From: Hydrogenophaga sp.
GTDB taxonomy: Bacteria; Pseudomonadota; Gammaproteobacteria; Burkholderiales; Burkholderiaceae_C
Length of the DNA: 64,000 nucleotides
Reading direction: 5' to 3'
Assembly (NCBI RefSeq): GCF_026125825.1
Contig: NZ_JAHCKK010000002.1
Span: 62,001-126,000, forward strand
Of this stretch, positions 45,199 through 54,019 are shown piece after piece (positions within the stretch are counted from its first letter, which is position 1; each line of letters starts with the position of its first letter). Both the position numbers and the translations under genes were made by a program. A model generated the notes under the pieces. The model searched no databases. It worked only from the letters and a program-made list of their open reading frames with translations, and was not told where the DNA came from.

Positions 45199-46721
45199 GC
45201 GCGCGCCGCCTCGGGTGTCAGCAGGGACACCCCCAGCGCCACGCGCCGCACCAGCCAGGGGCTGGGCCGGTAGCGCGGGTCGCCGGTCTGGGCCTGCAGG
45301 GTGCGAAGGATCTCCAGGATGCGCGCGCCGCCGATGCGCTCGCCCCAGGCGAGCGGCCCGTGCGGATACCCCAGGCCGAGTTTCACCGCGTCCTCGATGT
45401 CGGCCACGCTGGCGATGCCGCGCTGCGCAATGTGGGCCGCGATGTTGACGATGGTGGCGAGCACGCGCTGGGCGATGAAGCCCGGGCTGTCGTTGATGAC
45501 CGTGACCGGCACGCCATCAGCGGCCAGCAGGCCCCAGGCGGTGTCGCGCGCGGCAGCCGAGGTGAGTGCGGTGAGCATGAGCGTGCGCCGCAGGGCCAGC
45601 GGCACCAGCGGGTCAACGGCCACGGTGCGCGAAGCGTCCAGGCCGAGCTCGGCGGCCGCGTGGCTGGCGTCACCGCCCCAGGGCTGCACGATGCAGACCT
45701 CGGCCTGGGCCGCGTCGTCGGTGAGCCGCGCGCCCGCGCCGCTGAGCTGGGCCGCCAGCCCGGCGCGTCCGCTGGCCTGCGGAGCGATCCACACGGCCGC
45801 CCCCGCGCGCGGCGCTGGCCCGGTGCGCGCGGGCCCGGCGCGGCGGGTGTCGCCGTCGTAGGTGTACCAGCCCTCGCCTGTCTTGCGACCGAACAGGCCG
45901 GCGGCCACGCGCGGCGCCACCAGCGAGGAGGGGCGAAAGCGCGGCTCGTGCTGGAACTGCTCGTAGATCGAGGCCATGACCTTGCTCGACACGTCCAGGC
46001 CGGTGAGGTCCAGCAGCTCGAAGGGGCCCATGCGGAAACCCGCGCCTTCGCGCAGCACGTCGTCCACATCGGCCGGCGAGGCGACCTGTTCTTCGAGCAC
46101 CCGCAGGCCTTCGGTGTAGAGGCCACGCCCGGCGTGGTTCACCAGGAACCCGGGCTGGTCGGCCGTGACCACGGCGCGGTGGCCCGCACCGTTCACCAGC
46201 TCGCTCAGGGTCTGGACCGTCTGCGGCGAGGTCCGCAGCGCGGCGATCACCTCGGCCACCTTCATGAGCGGCACCGGGTTGAAGAAATGCAGGCCCGCCA
46301 CGCGCGACGGGTGGCGGCAGACGGCGGCCATGTCGGCCACGGTGAGCGACGAGGTGTTGCTCGCCAGCACGGTGGTCGGCTCAACCACGTCTTCGAGCGC
46401 CGCGAAGAGTTGGCGCTTGACGGCCAGGTCTTCCACGATGGCTTCGATCACCACGTCGCAGCCCGCGAGCCCGGCGATCTCGTCGCAGGCCGAGACCTTC
46501 GCGCGGATGGCCTCGAAGGCCTCGGCACTGAGACGGCCTTTTTCCACGCCACGGCCGATCATGCCGAGCGCAAACTCGACGGCCTTGCCGGCGGCACCGG
46601 GCGCGGCGTCGAAGCAGCGCACGCGGTGGCCCGCCTGGGCGAACAGCTGAACGATGCCGCGCCCCATGGCGCCGGCGCCGACCACGCCCAGAGTGAGCGG
46701 TTTCACGTTGTTGGAGGTCAT
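45195..46721 (-). CDS. 3-Hydroxyacyl-CoA dehydrogenase, double-domain (PaaH/PaaC-like)
   Basis: 508 residues from the ATG at 46721. N-terminal Rossmann motif VVGAGAMGRGIVQLFAQAG, catalytic region GLHFFNPVPLMKVAEVI, and two 3HCDH C-terminal domains, the second retaining NDSPGFIAQRVLATIVNIAAHIAQRG. The length (about 507) and double C-terminal domain match PaaH/PaaC, which oxidises 3-hydroxyadipyl-CoA. It probably forms a 3-oxo-dicarboxylyl-CoA for the thiolase. Starts 4 nt after the hydratase stop. Confidence 0.9.
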   Translation of the reverse strand: MTSNNVKPLTLGVVGAGAMGRGIVQLFAQAGHRVRCFDAAPGAAGKAVEFALGMIGRGVEKGRLSAEAFEAIRAKVSACDEIAGLAGCDVVIEAIVEDLAVKRQLFAALEDVVEPTTVLASNTSSLTVADMAAVCRHPSRVAGLHFFNPVPLMKVAEVIAALRTSPQTVQTLSELVNGAGHRAVVTADQPGFLVNHAGRGLYTEGLRVLEEQVASPADVDDVLREGAGFRMGPFELLDLTGLDVSSKVMASIYEQFQHEPRFRPSSLVAPRVAAGLFGRKTGEGWYTYDGDTRRAGPARTGPAPRAGAAVWIAPQASGRAGLAAQLSGAGARLTDDAAQAEVCIVQPWGGDASHAAAELGLDASRTVAVDPLVPLALRRTLMLTALTSAAARDTAWGLLAADGVPVTVINDSPGFIAQRVLATIVNIAAHIAQRGIASVADIEDAVKLGLGYPHGPLAWGERIGGARILEILRTLQAQTGDPRYRPSPWLVRRVALGVSLLTPEAARA

Positions 46722-46725
46722 GGCT

Positions 46726-47502
46726 TCATTGGCCCTTGAAGTCGGGCTTGCGTTTGTCGAGGAAGGCGCGCATGCCCTCGGTCTTGTCGGCGGTGTCGAA
46801 CAGCAGCAGGAACTCGCGGTTCTCCAGCGAGAGCGCCGCCTCCAGCGGCAGGTCGGCACCCTGGCGCAGCACGCTGCGCGTGGCGCGCACGGCCTTGGGC
46901 GGCATGCGGGCGGCCTTGCGCGCCAGTTCGGTGGCGCGCTCCAGGGCCTTGCCCTCGGCGGCCAGCTCGGCCACCAGGCCGAGCTGGAAGGCGCGTTCGC
47001 CGCTGATCATCTCGCCGGTCAGCAGCATGAGCGAGGCCACCTGCTTGCCCACCGTGCGCACCAGGCGCTGCGTGCCCCCCGCCCCGGGCATGATGCCCAC
47101 GGCCAGTTCGGGCTGGCCGAACCGCGCGCTGGCATCGGCCACGATGAAGTCGCACATCATGGACAGCTCGCAACCCGCGCCCAGCGCGAAACCGCTCACC
47201 GCCGCGATGGTGGGTTTGCCGCAGCCAGCCACTGGCGCCCAGTACTGGCCCAGGTCGATGTCGGCCACGTCCTGCGCGCCCTTGTCCACCAGCAGGTTGA
47301 GGTCGGCGCCCGCGGCGAACACGCCCTCCCCGCCCGTGATCACGATCGCGCGCACCGCGTCGTCGTCGGCCAGCGTGCGCACCGCCTGCGCAATGGCCGC
47401 GCGCATGCTCAGGTCGAGCGCGTTGCGCTTCTCGGGCCGGTTGAGGACGACGGTGCCCACCGCACCCTCTCGCAGCACCCGCACGGCTTCTTCACGGCTC
47501 AT
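46726..47502 (-). CDS. Enoyl-CoA hydratase/isomerase
   Basis: 258 residues from the ATG at 47502. Crotonase motifs NRPEKRNALDL, GGEGVFAAGADLNLL and SGFALGAGCELSMMCDFIVADASARFGQPELAVGIMPGAGGTQRLVRTVG, the latter with both positions of the catalytic Glu pair (CELSMMCD, QPELAVGI). Most similar in outline to PaaF/short-chain enoyl-CoA hydratase. Hydrates a 2-enoyl-CoA to feed the 3-hydroxyacyl-CoA dehydrogenase encoded next. Confidence 0.9.
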   Translation of the reverse strand: MSREEAVRVLREGAVGTVVLNRPEKRNALDLSMRAAIAQAVRTLADDDAVRAIVITGGEGVFAAGADLNLLVDKGAQDVADIDLGQYWAPVAGCGKPTIAAVSGFALGAGCELSMMCDFIVADASARFGQPELAVGIMPGAGGTQRLVRTVGKQVASLMLLTGEMISGERAFQLGLVAELAAEGKALERATELARKAARMPPKAVRATRSVLRQGADLPLEAALSLENREFLLLFDTADKTEGMRAFLDKRKPDFKGQ

Positions 47503-48296
47503 CGTTTCACCCCCGGCCGCGCCACGAAATCCGCCACGCGCTTGTTCACATAGGCATCGTGCCCTTCGACGAAATCGTCGCCCTGCAGGCAGACGGCCTG
47601 GTCGTTTTCTTCCCGCGCCAGTTCCTCGGCCAGCGAGGTGGAGGGGTGGTTCAGCCGCGCCTTCATGCGCGCGAAGGCCTCGCGCGGCAGCAGCGCCAGC
47701 TCGGCGGCCTGGGCGACGGCGGTGGCCATCACCTGGGCGTCGGCCACCAGCGTGTCCGCCAGTCCGATGCGATGCGCCTCGTTGCCGCTCACCGGCACGC
47801 CCTCGGTGAGGACGCGGCGCGCCACCGGCAGGCCCACGCGGCGCGGCAGCGTGAGCAGCTGGCCCCAGTCGGGCACAAGGCCGAGCTTGAGAAACGGGAA
47901 CAGGATCTTGGTGCCCTCGCCGACCACGATGCGGTCGCCCATCAGGGCCAGGCCCACGGCCGCGCCCGCGCCGATGCCTTCGATGGCGCTGACCACCGGC
48001 ACACCAGCCTCGGCGATGAGCTGGCACAGCCGGTGGATGTGGCGCATGCGCTCGCGCGCCTGGGCCTCGCTCAGGCCCACCATGCTGGGCACGTCGCCCC
48101 CGGCGGAGAACACACCTTGTGCGCCACCGAAGACGATGGCGCGCACGGTGCCATCGCCCAGCAGCGCGGCCAGCGCTTCGGTGAGCTGCTGGCGCACGTC
48201 GAAATCGATGGCGTTGCGCTTGTCAGGGCGGTTGATGAGCAGCCGCGCCACGTGCGGCGCGGGGCGGTCCACCAGCACGACGGGCCCGCTCATCAT
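47499..48296 (-). CDS. Enoyl-CoA hydratase/isomerase
   Basis: 265 residues; tandem ATGs at 48296 and 48293, the first overlapping the thiolase stop. INRPDKRNAIDF, GGAQGVFSAGGDVPSMV and IEGIGAGAAVGLALMGDRIVVGEGTKILFPFLKLGLVPDWGQ. The second catalytic Glu is replaced by Asp in LVPDWG, as in PaaG/dienoyl-CoA isomerase types, so isomerisation or ring-opening hydration is more likely than plain hydration. Confidence 0.88.
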   Translation of the reverse strand: MMSGPVVLVDRPAPHVARLLINRPDKRNAIDFDVRQQLTEALAALLGDGTVRAIVFGGAQGVFSAGGDVPSMVGLSEAQARERMRHIHRLCQLIAEAGVPVVSAIEGIGAGAAVGLALMGDRIVVGEGTKILFPFLKLGLVPDWGQLLTLPRRVGLPVARRVLTEGVPVSGNEAHRIGLADTLVADAQVMATAVAQAAELALLPREAFARMKARLNHPSTSLAEELAREENDQAVCLQGDDFVEGHDAYVNKRVADFVARPGVKR

Positions 48297-49495
48297 GCGC
48301 CCTCGAGGCCGACGATGGAGACCGAGCACACGTTTTGCGAAGGCTGCCCGCCCAGGTTGTGGGTGAGGCCGATCTTCGGGTCTTTCAACTGGCGCGGGCC
48401 GGCCCGGCCCTGCAGCTGGAGGTACATCTCGTAGAGCATGCGGATGCCGCTGGCGCCGATGGGGTGGCCAAAGCACTTGAGGCCGCCGTCGATCTGGCAG
48501 GGGATGGCGCCATCGGCGTCGAACTTGCCGTCGAGGAAATCGCGCACCGCTTCGCCCTCGCCGGACAGGCCCAGGTCTTCCATGGTCACGAGTTCGGTGA
48601 TGGAGAAGCAGTCGTGCACCTCGGTCATGCTCACTTCCCTGGCGGGGTTGGCGATGCCGGCCTCGGCGTAAGCCTTGCGGGCGGCGATGCGCGCGGTGTG
48701 CACGTAGCTGCCATCCCACTCGTTCGAGTGCATCTCCCAGCCGTTGGACACCGCGACCTGCAGGGCCTTGAAGGTCACGAGGTCGCGCTTGCCCATCGCT
48801 CGCGCGATCTCGGGCCGCGTGACAATGACGGCCGCCGCCCCGTCGGAGACCCCCGCGCAGTCGTACAGGCCCAGGGGCTCGGCGATGATGGGCGCCTTGA
48901 GCACCTGCTCTTCGGTCACGGCCTGGCGGAAGTGGGCCTTGGGGTTCTTCGCGCCGTTGGCGTGGCTTTTGATGGAGACGCGCGCGATGGCGCGCTTGAG
49001 CAGGGCCGGGTCCACGCGGTGCTTGCGCTGGTAGGCCGAGGCCAGTTGCGCGAAGTTGGCCGGGGCCACGGCGTTGGGGTACCACTGCGGGATGTAGGTG
49101 CCCACGGCCGAGACCGGCAGTCCGCCGTAGCCGGTGTCTTTCAGTTTCTCCACACCGAGCGCGATGGCGATGTCGCAGGCGCCCGCCGCCACGGCGTACA
49201 CCGCCGCGCGGATGGCCTCGGAGCCACCGGCGCAGAAGTTCTCGACCCGCGTCACGCCGATGTTGGGCAGGCGCAGGGCGATGCCCATGGGCGTGCCGCC
49301 CCGGCCGGTGCCCACGTCGTCCATGTGGGTGGAGTACCAGGCGGCGTCGAGCTGCTCGGGCACGATCCCGGCGTCGGCCATGGCCTCGTTGTAGGCCTCG
49401 ACCATGAGGTCTTCGGGGCTGGCGTCCCAGCGCTCCCCGAACTTGCTGCACCCCATGCCGAGAATGGCGACTTTGTCCTTGATGCCGATGGGCAT
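48293..49495 (-). CDS. SCPx-type thiolase (acetyl-CoA acetyltransferase-like)
   Basis: 400 residues. Nucleophile Cys88 in VENFCAGGSEAI; HDCFSI (His of the SCPx/Ltp branch, replacing the NEAF of classical thiolases) and the C-terminal CFGHPIGASG with the second Cys/His. This branch performs thiolysis or retro-aldol cleavage of bulky acyl-CoAs, usually with a DUF35/OB-fold partner. The partner here is fused to the HMG-CoA-synthase-like protein encoded 3 nt upstream. Confidence 0.9.
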   Translation of the reverse strand: MPIGIKDKVAILGMGCSKFGERWDASPEDLMVEAYNEAMADAGIVPEQLDAAWYSTHMDDVGTGRGGTPMGIALRLPNIGVTRVENFCAGGSEAIRAAVYAVAAGACDIAIALGVEKLKDTGYGGLPVSAVGTYIPQWYPNAVAPANFAQLASAYQRKHRVDPALLKRAIARVSIKSHANGAKNPKAHFRQAVTEEQVLKAPIIAEPLGLYDCAGVSDGAAAVIVTRPEIARAMGKRDLVTFKALQVAVSNGWEMHSNEWDGSYVHTARIAARKAYAEAGIANPAREVSMTEVHDCFSITELVTMEDLGLSGEGEAVRDFLDGKFDADGAIPCQIDGGLKCFGHPIGASGIRMLYEMYLQLQGRAGPRQLKDPKIGLTHNLGGQPSQNVCSVSIVGLEGA

Positions 49496-49498
49496 GGC

Positions 49499-50977
49499 TT
49501 ACTCCTTGGATGCGGTGGTGTCGGCGGCGCGGGCCACGGGCGTGGCCTTCCAGAAATAGCGCGTGAAACCGCGCAGTTCGTCGATGTCCTTGATGCGGAA
49601 ACACATCTCGACCTCGGTGCCCGAGGCGATGTCGCCCTTGGCCACGTCGGTGAACTCCATGAGGATGCGGCCGCCCCCCTCGAAGTCGACCTGGCCGTAT
49701 TGGTGCGGTGGCGCCCGGTGGAACGAGAGCGACTCGGCAGACCAGCTCAGCACCTGGCCACGCCGCTCGGCGAGCTTGTGAGGCTTCTGCGTGTCCTGCA
49801 GCGGCTTGCCCTGGTCGTAGGAAATGCGCGAGGGCGGGAAGTGCACAGAACCGGTGACCTCGCAGCGCCCGGCCACCAGGCCCAGGATGGCGGCGCGGTG
49901 GCGGTAGGCGGTGCTCAGCGCGGTCTTGCGGTCCTGCTCGCCGCGCATGCCGCGCTCCAGGCGAAGCTGCTCGCGAAACGAGAGGAACTTGGTGTAGCTC
50001 TGTTCTTCCACGCCGCGCGCGAGCCAGCCCGAGACGCCGCGCGCCGGGCGGAAGGCCGCGATGGCCGGCGTCACCCGCAGCACCACGGCCTGTGCGCCGG
50101 CACCGAACTGCGCCAGCAGGATGTGCTGGCCCGCCTGCGCGCGCTCCAGCACCGCCGCGAGCATCAGCAGCGCGTGCGGCGTGCCGGTCTCGCCCACCGT
50201 GGCGGCCAGCGAGTCGGCCACCGCCTCGGCGCGGATGCCGCAGGCCTTGGCCAGTTGCGCATCCATCTTGGCGAAGGTGGTGGGGAAGATGAAGTGGTCC
50301 ACGGCGGCGGCGGCCACACCGGCCTTCTGCAGCGCGGCGGCGATGGCGCGGGGCCCCAGCTTGCTGATGCCTTCGTCGCGCACCCAGCGCTCCTCCCAGT
50401 GGTAGTCGATGTCTTCGCCGGCCATGCGGAAGTGGTCCACGAAATCGACGGTGAGCGTGGCACTGCCGAGCACTTCGGCGATCACGTTCTCGTGCCCGAG
50501 GGTGACGGCGGCGGCGCCGTCGCCGCAATCGAGCTCCTGCGAGCTGGCGGCGCGGGTCTTGCGGTGGTCGGTGGCGATCACCAGGGTGTTGCCGCCGCGC
50601 GCGTTCACGCGGTCCAGCCCGGCGACCAAGGCGCTCAGCGCGGCGCTGGGGGAGCCGCCCATGTCCACGGCCTGCACGTTTTCGTCCAGCGTGAGCGCTT
50701 CGCAGACCACGCCGGCGTTGAGCCGCTCGGCAAAGGGCAGCGTGCTGGAGACGAGCTGCACGCTGTCGATGTGGCTGCGGTCATCGGCCGCGCCCAGGCA
50801 GTCGCGCGCCGCGGCCACCGCCATGGTGATGCTGTCCTCGTCCCAGTTGGCCATGGAACGCGTTCCCTTGCGGCCCGCGAACTGCGGTGCGTACCAGGCG
50901 TTGGCCTGGGCCACGGCCTGGCGGCTCAGGCGCAGCCGAGGGATGTAGCTGCCGTATCCGGTGATGCCTGCTGTCAT
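49499..50977 (-). CDS. HMG-CoA-synthase-like protein fused to an OB-fold (DUF35-like) domain; catalytic residues missing
   Basis: 492 residues from the ATG at 50977. Residues 1 to about 330 have the ketoacyl-synthase-III/HMG-CoA synthase fold (ITGYGSYIPRLRLSRQ, WDEDSITMAVAAARDCL, LDCGDGAAAVTLG). At the usual nucleophile loop it reads QAVDMGGSPSAALSAL with no Cys, and the usual His segment reads DHFIFPTTFAKM. Residues about 390-480 form an OB-fold domain (RCEVTGSVHFPPSRISYDQG, FEGGGRILMEFTDVAKGDI) that keeps only one of the four zinc-ribbon cysteines. So it looks like a non-catalytic scaffold or CoA-binding partner of the adjacent thiolase. Confidence 0.75.
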   Translation of the reverse strand: MTAGITGYGSYIPRLRLSRQAVAQANAWYAPQFAGRKGTRSMANWDEDSITMAVAAARDCLGAADDRSHIDSVQLVSSTLPFAERLNAGVVCEALTLDENVQAVDMGGSPSAALSALVAGLDRVNARGGNTLVIATDHRKTRAASSQELDCGDGAAAVTLGHENVIAEVLGSATLTVDFVDHFRMAGEDIDYHWEERWVRDEGISKLGPRAIAAALQKAGVAAAAVDHFIFPTTFAKMDAQLAKACGIRAEAVADSLAATVGETGTPHALLMLAAVLERAQAGQHILLAQFGAGAQAVVLRVTPAIAAFRPARGVSGWLARGVEEQSYTKFLSFREQLRLERGMRGEQDRKTALSTAYRHRAAILGLVAGRCEVTGSVHFPPSRISYDQGKPLQDTQKPHKLAERRGQVLSWSAESLSFHRAPPHQYGQVDFEGGGRILMEFTDVAKGDIASGTEVEMCFRIKDIDELRGFTRYFWKATPVARAADTTASKE

Positions 50978-51876
50978 GTGTCTATTCTTTCGAGGTGTTG
51001 CCGCAGAAAGCGGCCCAGGTCCTGGAGGGCCGCGCGCGCTTCGGGCAGCTGCGCGGGAAATTGCTGGAACACGTGGATCATGTGGTCCCACACCTGCAGG
51101 GTGGCGTCCACACCGGCCTCTTTGGCGCGCGCCACGAAGTCGCGCGAGTCGTCGAGCACGGTCTCGCGGTCGCCCACCTGGGCCAGCAGCGGCGGCAGCC
51201 CCTGGAGGTCGGCGAACAGGGGCGAGACCAGCGGGTCGGCCGGGTTGCCCTCCTTGCCCAGGTAGTTGCGGGCCATGGCCACGATCATGGGCCGCTGGTG
51301 GATGGGGTCGCTGGCGGCGCGCGTGCCGTAGCTCGCACCCGAGGCCGTGAGGTCGGTCCACGCGGACATGAGCACGGCGGCAGCGGGCAGCGGCTGGCCG
51401 GCGTCGCGCAGGCGCAGCAGCAGGCTCAGCGCCAGGCCGCCCCCGGCGGAGTCACCCGCAAGCGCGATGTGCCGGGCCTCGAAGCCCTGGCCGATCAGCC
51501 ATTGCCACGCCGCCGACGCATCGTCGAGCGCGGCGGGGTACCGGTGTTCGGGCGCGAGGCGGTAGGCCACGCCCAGCACGCGGCATTGCGCGGCGGCGGA
51601 GAGCCGGGCCATCAGCTCGCGGTGCGAGACCAGCGAGCCCACCTGGAAACCGCCGCCATGGAAGTACAGCACCGCGCGCTGCGCATCGGCCCCGGGTGCG
51701 CTGACCCACTGGGCCTCCACGCCATCGGCATTCACGTCGTCGATGGTCGCGTCCACCGGTGTGCCGCCAAAGAGCGTGTCCCAGTCCTGGCGCATCTGAG
51801 CCACTGGGGTGTCGCGCTTCCAGCTGCCGTAGACCCGGCGCACGCGCTCGATCACCTGGTCGACCGCACCGCTCAT
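50974..51876 (-). CDS. Alpha/beta-hydrolase of the hormone-sensitive-lipase family
   Basis: 300 residues from the ATG at 51876. HGGGF oxyanion motif (LYFHGGGFQVG), nucleophile in GDSAGGGLALSLLLRLRD, and a C-terminal Asp/His pair (QVGDRETVLDDS, WDHMIHVF). Acts on short ester or lactone substrates, or as acyl-CoA hydrolase. Coupled by ATGA to the neighbours on both sides; possibly opens a lactone of the pathway. Confidence 0.9.
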   Translation of the reverse strand: MSGAVDQVIERVRRVYGSWKRDTPVAQMRQDWDTLFGGTPVDATIDDVNADGVEAQWVSAPGADAQRAVLYFHGGGFQVGSLVSHRELMARLSAAAQCRVLGVAYRLAPEHRYPAALDDASAAWQWLIGQGFEARHIALAGDSAGGGLALSLLLRLRDAGQPLPAAAVLMSAWTDLTASGASYGTRAASDPIHQRPMIVAMARNYLGKEGNPADPLVSPLFADLQGLPPLLAQVGDRETVLDDSRDFVARAKEAGVDATLQVWDHMIHVFQQFPAQLPEARAALQDLGRFLRQHLERIDT

Positions 51877-52619
51877 GCGCCGCACCCCATGCCGCCCGAC
51901 ACGCCCAGCACCTCGCCGGTGATGAACGCCGCGTCTGCGCGAGCCAGGAAGGCCACGGCGGCGGCCACCTCGTCGGGCGTGCCCAGGCGGCCGGCCAGCG
52001 TGGCGCCGGTCATGGCCGCCAGCAGCTTGTCGCCGCCCTGCTCCAGCGCCTGGCGCAGCAGCGGGGTGTCGATGGGGCCGGGCGCGATGACGTTGGCGGT
52101 GATGCCCTTGTCGCCGTTCTCGCGCGCGATGGAGCGCGTGAAGGCGATCACGCCACCCTTGGCAGCGGCATACACCGCGCCGCCTCGCGAGCCCAGGCGA
52201 CCGGCTTCGGAAGCGATGTTGATGATGCGCCCATGCCCTGCGGCGCGCATGGCCGGCAAGGCCGCGTGCGTGGTGGCGAACACCGATTCGAGGTTGACCG
52301 CGATCAGGCGGCGCCAGTCCTGCGGCGTGGTGCGGGTGAAGAAGGCATGCTGATCCACGCCGGCGTTGTTCACCAGGATGTCCACGGGGCCGTGCGCCTG
52401 CAGCACGGCGGCGACCTGCTCGAAGTCGGTCACATCGAGCCGCACGGCGTGCGCCCAGATGCCGTCGGCCAGCGCCTGCGCGGCGTCGATGTCGAGGTCG
52501 GCGATGGTCACCATCGCGCCGTCGGCGGCCAGGCGGCGCGCGATGGCCGCGCCGATGCCCTTGGCGCCACCGGTGACGAAGGCTTTGCGGCCCGCGAGGG
52601 GCGGAGTCGGAGGGCTCAT
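51873..52619 (-). CDS. Short-chain dehydrogenase/reductase (FabG-like)
   Basis: 248 residues. TGGAKGIGAAIARRLA cofactor loop, NNAGVDQHAF, catalytic Ser in INIASEAGR and Tyr-x3-Lys in YAAAKGG, and the C-terminal GGMGCGA. NAD(P)-dependent oxidation of a hydroxy group, perhaps a ring alcohol left by the Rieske oxygenase. 47 nt separate it from the hydratase gene upstream. Confidence 0.9.
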   Translation of the reverse strand: MSPPTPPLAGRKAFVTGGAKGIGAAIARRLAADGAMVTIADLDIDAAQALADGIWAHAVRLDVTDFEQVAAVLQAHGPVDILVNNAGVDQHAFFTRTTPQDWRRLIAVNLESVFATTHAALPAMRAAGHGRIINIASEAGRLGSRGGAVYAAAKGGVIAFTRSIARENGDKGITANVIAPGPIDTPLLRQALEQGGDKLLAAMTGATLAGRLGTPDEVAAAVAFLARADAAFITGEVLGVSGGMGCGA

Positions 52620-52666
52620 CTCAGCACGCCTTCGAACCGAAGCGGGAGCTGCGGGGGTGTTTCATC

Positions 52667-53503
52667 CTAGCGACCCGTGAAGTGGGGGGCGCGCTTCTCG
52701 ATCACGGCGGCCAGGCCTTCGCGCGCGTCGGCCATGCCCGAGAGATGGGCCTGCATGCGGTTTTCTTCGGGCATGCAGGCGTCCACGCCGCTGCTCAGAC
52801 CGTTCCACAGCAGCCGCTTGGTGCCCGCCAGCGCGGCTGGCGCGCCAGCGGCGAGCTGGCGCGCCAGCGTGAAGGCTTCGTCCTGCAGCTGTTCGTCGTC
52901 CACGACGCGGGTGATCAGGCCCATGGCCAGGGCCTGCGGCGCGGTGATCACCGGGTTGAGCATCAGGATCTCCATCGCCTTGCGCAGGCCCACGAGGTGG
53001 GTGAGCGTGACCGAGACGCCCGCATCCGGCACCATGCCCACGCGCGTGGCGCCGGCGAGGAATTTCGCCGAGGCGCCCGCGACCACGAAGTCGGACGAGC
53101 ACACCAGGCCCATGCCACCGCCACCGGCCGCAAAGCCCTGCACCGCGCTGACCACCGGAGCGTTGAGCCGCATCATCATGGAGGCGACGATCTGCAGGTA
53201 GGACGTGGCCATGCGGATGTAATCGGGCAGCGCCTCACCCTTGGAGAGAAAGGTGTGCACGTCGCCACCGGCGCAGAAATTCCTGCCCTCGCCGGTGATC
53301 AGCACCGCGCGCACGCGGCCATCGCCGTGCACCGCCGTCATCACCTCGTGCAGGGCTTTCAGCATGGCCATGTCCAGGCCGTTGGCGGCTTCGGGCCGGT
53401 TCAGGCGGATGTGGGCCACGCCATCGGCGTGCAGGGCCAGCAGGGCCGGTCCTTCGGCGATCCGCATCTGAGGCGGCGGCGTGTGCTTGTCTTCGGGTGC
53501 CAT
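52667..53503 (-). CDS. Enoyl-CoA hydratase/isomerase (PaaG-like)
   Basis: 278 residues. LNRPEAANGLDMAML, GEGRNFCAGGDVHTFLSKG and VQGFAAGGGGMGLVCSSDFVVAGASAKFLAGATRVGMVPDAGVSVTLTHLVG. The second catalytic position is Asp/Ala (VPDAG) as in PaaG-type isomerases. Third crotonase-family gene of this operon, between the oxygenase and the SDR genes. Confidence 0.88.
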   Translation of the reverse strand: MAPEDKHTPPPQMRIAEGPALLALHADGVAHIRLNRPEAANGLDMAMLKALHEVMTAVHGDGRVRAVLITGEGRNFCAGGDVHTFLSKGEALPDYIRMATSYLQIVASMMMRLNAPVVSAVQGFAAGGGGMGLVCSSDFVVAGASAKFLAGATRVGMVPDAGVSVTLTHLVGLRKAMEILMLNPVITAPQALAMGLITRVVDDEQLQDEAFTLARQLAAGAPAALAGTKRLLWNGLSSGVDACMPEENRMQAHLSGMADAREGLAAVIEKRAPHFTGR

Positions 53504-53524
53504 GGGGTGTCTCCTGCGGGTGCG

Positions 53525-54019
53525 CTAGATGAGGAAGGCCATCGAATACAGCGCGGTCTCGTTGTTGACCAGCACCACCTTCTTGCGCGCCATCCGCAGG
53601 GCACCGCCCTCGCGGCGCAGTGTGTGCTCGTTGCGCGAGGCCCAGATGGTGTCGCCCCGCGCCGGGGAGGACTCGAACACCATGGCGTTGGAGGTCACCA
53701 GCAGTTCCGCGCCATCCTGCTTGAGGATCTCCACGTTCGAGACCACCCGCCGCAGGCGCGACTGGGGCGTCTGGCTGTAGCGCTTGCCGGTGTGGAACTG
53801 GCGGATGCGCAGCGCGATGCGCGAGCGGTTGTCGTAGATGATGGACATCTCCTGCTCGGGATCGCCGCCCTCCCCATTCGCCGGGATCCAGTAGACGCCG
53901 TCGTCGGTCCAGAGGGCCTCCCACTCGTCGTAGGCGTGGTCGTCCTGGTAGCGCGCCTCGCGGTAGATGAACTGCGTCACCTCGTCAAGCAGCGAGCGGG
54001 CATCGGGCACGGAACTCAT
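53525..54019 (-). CDS. Rieske ring-hydroxylating oxygenase, beta subunit
   Basis: 164 residues, NTF2-like fold of the small subunit (VTQFIYREARYQDDHAYDEWEALWTDDGVYWIPAN, then NVEILKQDGAELLVTSNAMVFESS). No metal; it supports the alpha3beta3 hexamer. Overlaps the alpha gene by 4 nt. Its presence with a separate ferredoxin and reductase defines a three-component system. Confidence 0.9.
   Translation of the reverse strand: MSSVPDARSLLDEVTQFIYREARYQDDHAYDEWEALWTDDGVYWIPANGEGGDPEQEMSIIYDNRSRIALRIRQFHTGKRYSQTPQSRLRRVVSNVEILKQDGAELLVTSNAMVFESSPARGDTIWASRNEHTLRREGGALRMARKKVVLVNNETALYSMAFLI

Noticed and set aside
47499-50528. A 1009-codon minus-strand frame spanning the thiolase region
   Set aside because: Only the last 265 codons (from 48296) encode a recognisable protein; the rest is Arg/Gly-rich and overlaps two well-supported genes in another frame.
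48335-51265. A 976-codon open frame on the plus strand opposite the thiolase and HMG-CoA-synthase-like genes (similarly 1037 codons at 30456-33569)
   Set aside because: Product is His/Gly/Gln/Leu-rich without any domain; such antisense frames arise from GC-rich third positions of the real genes opposite.
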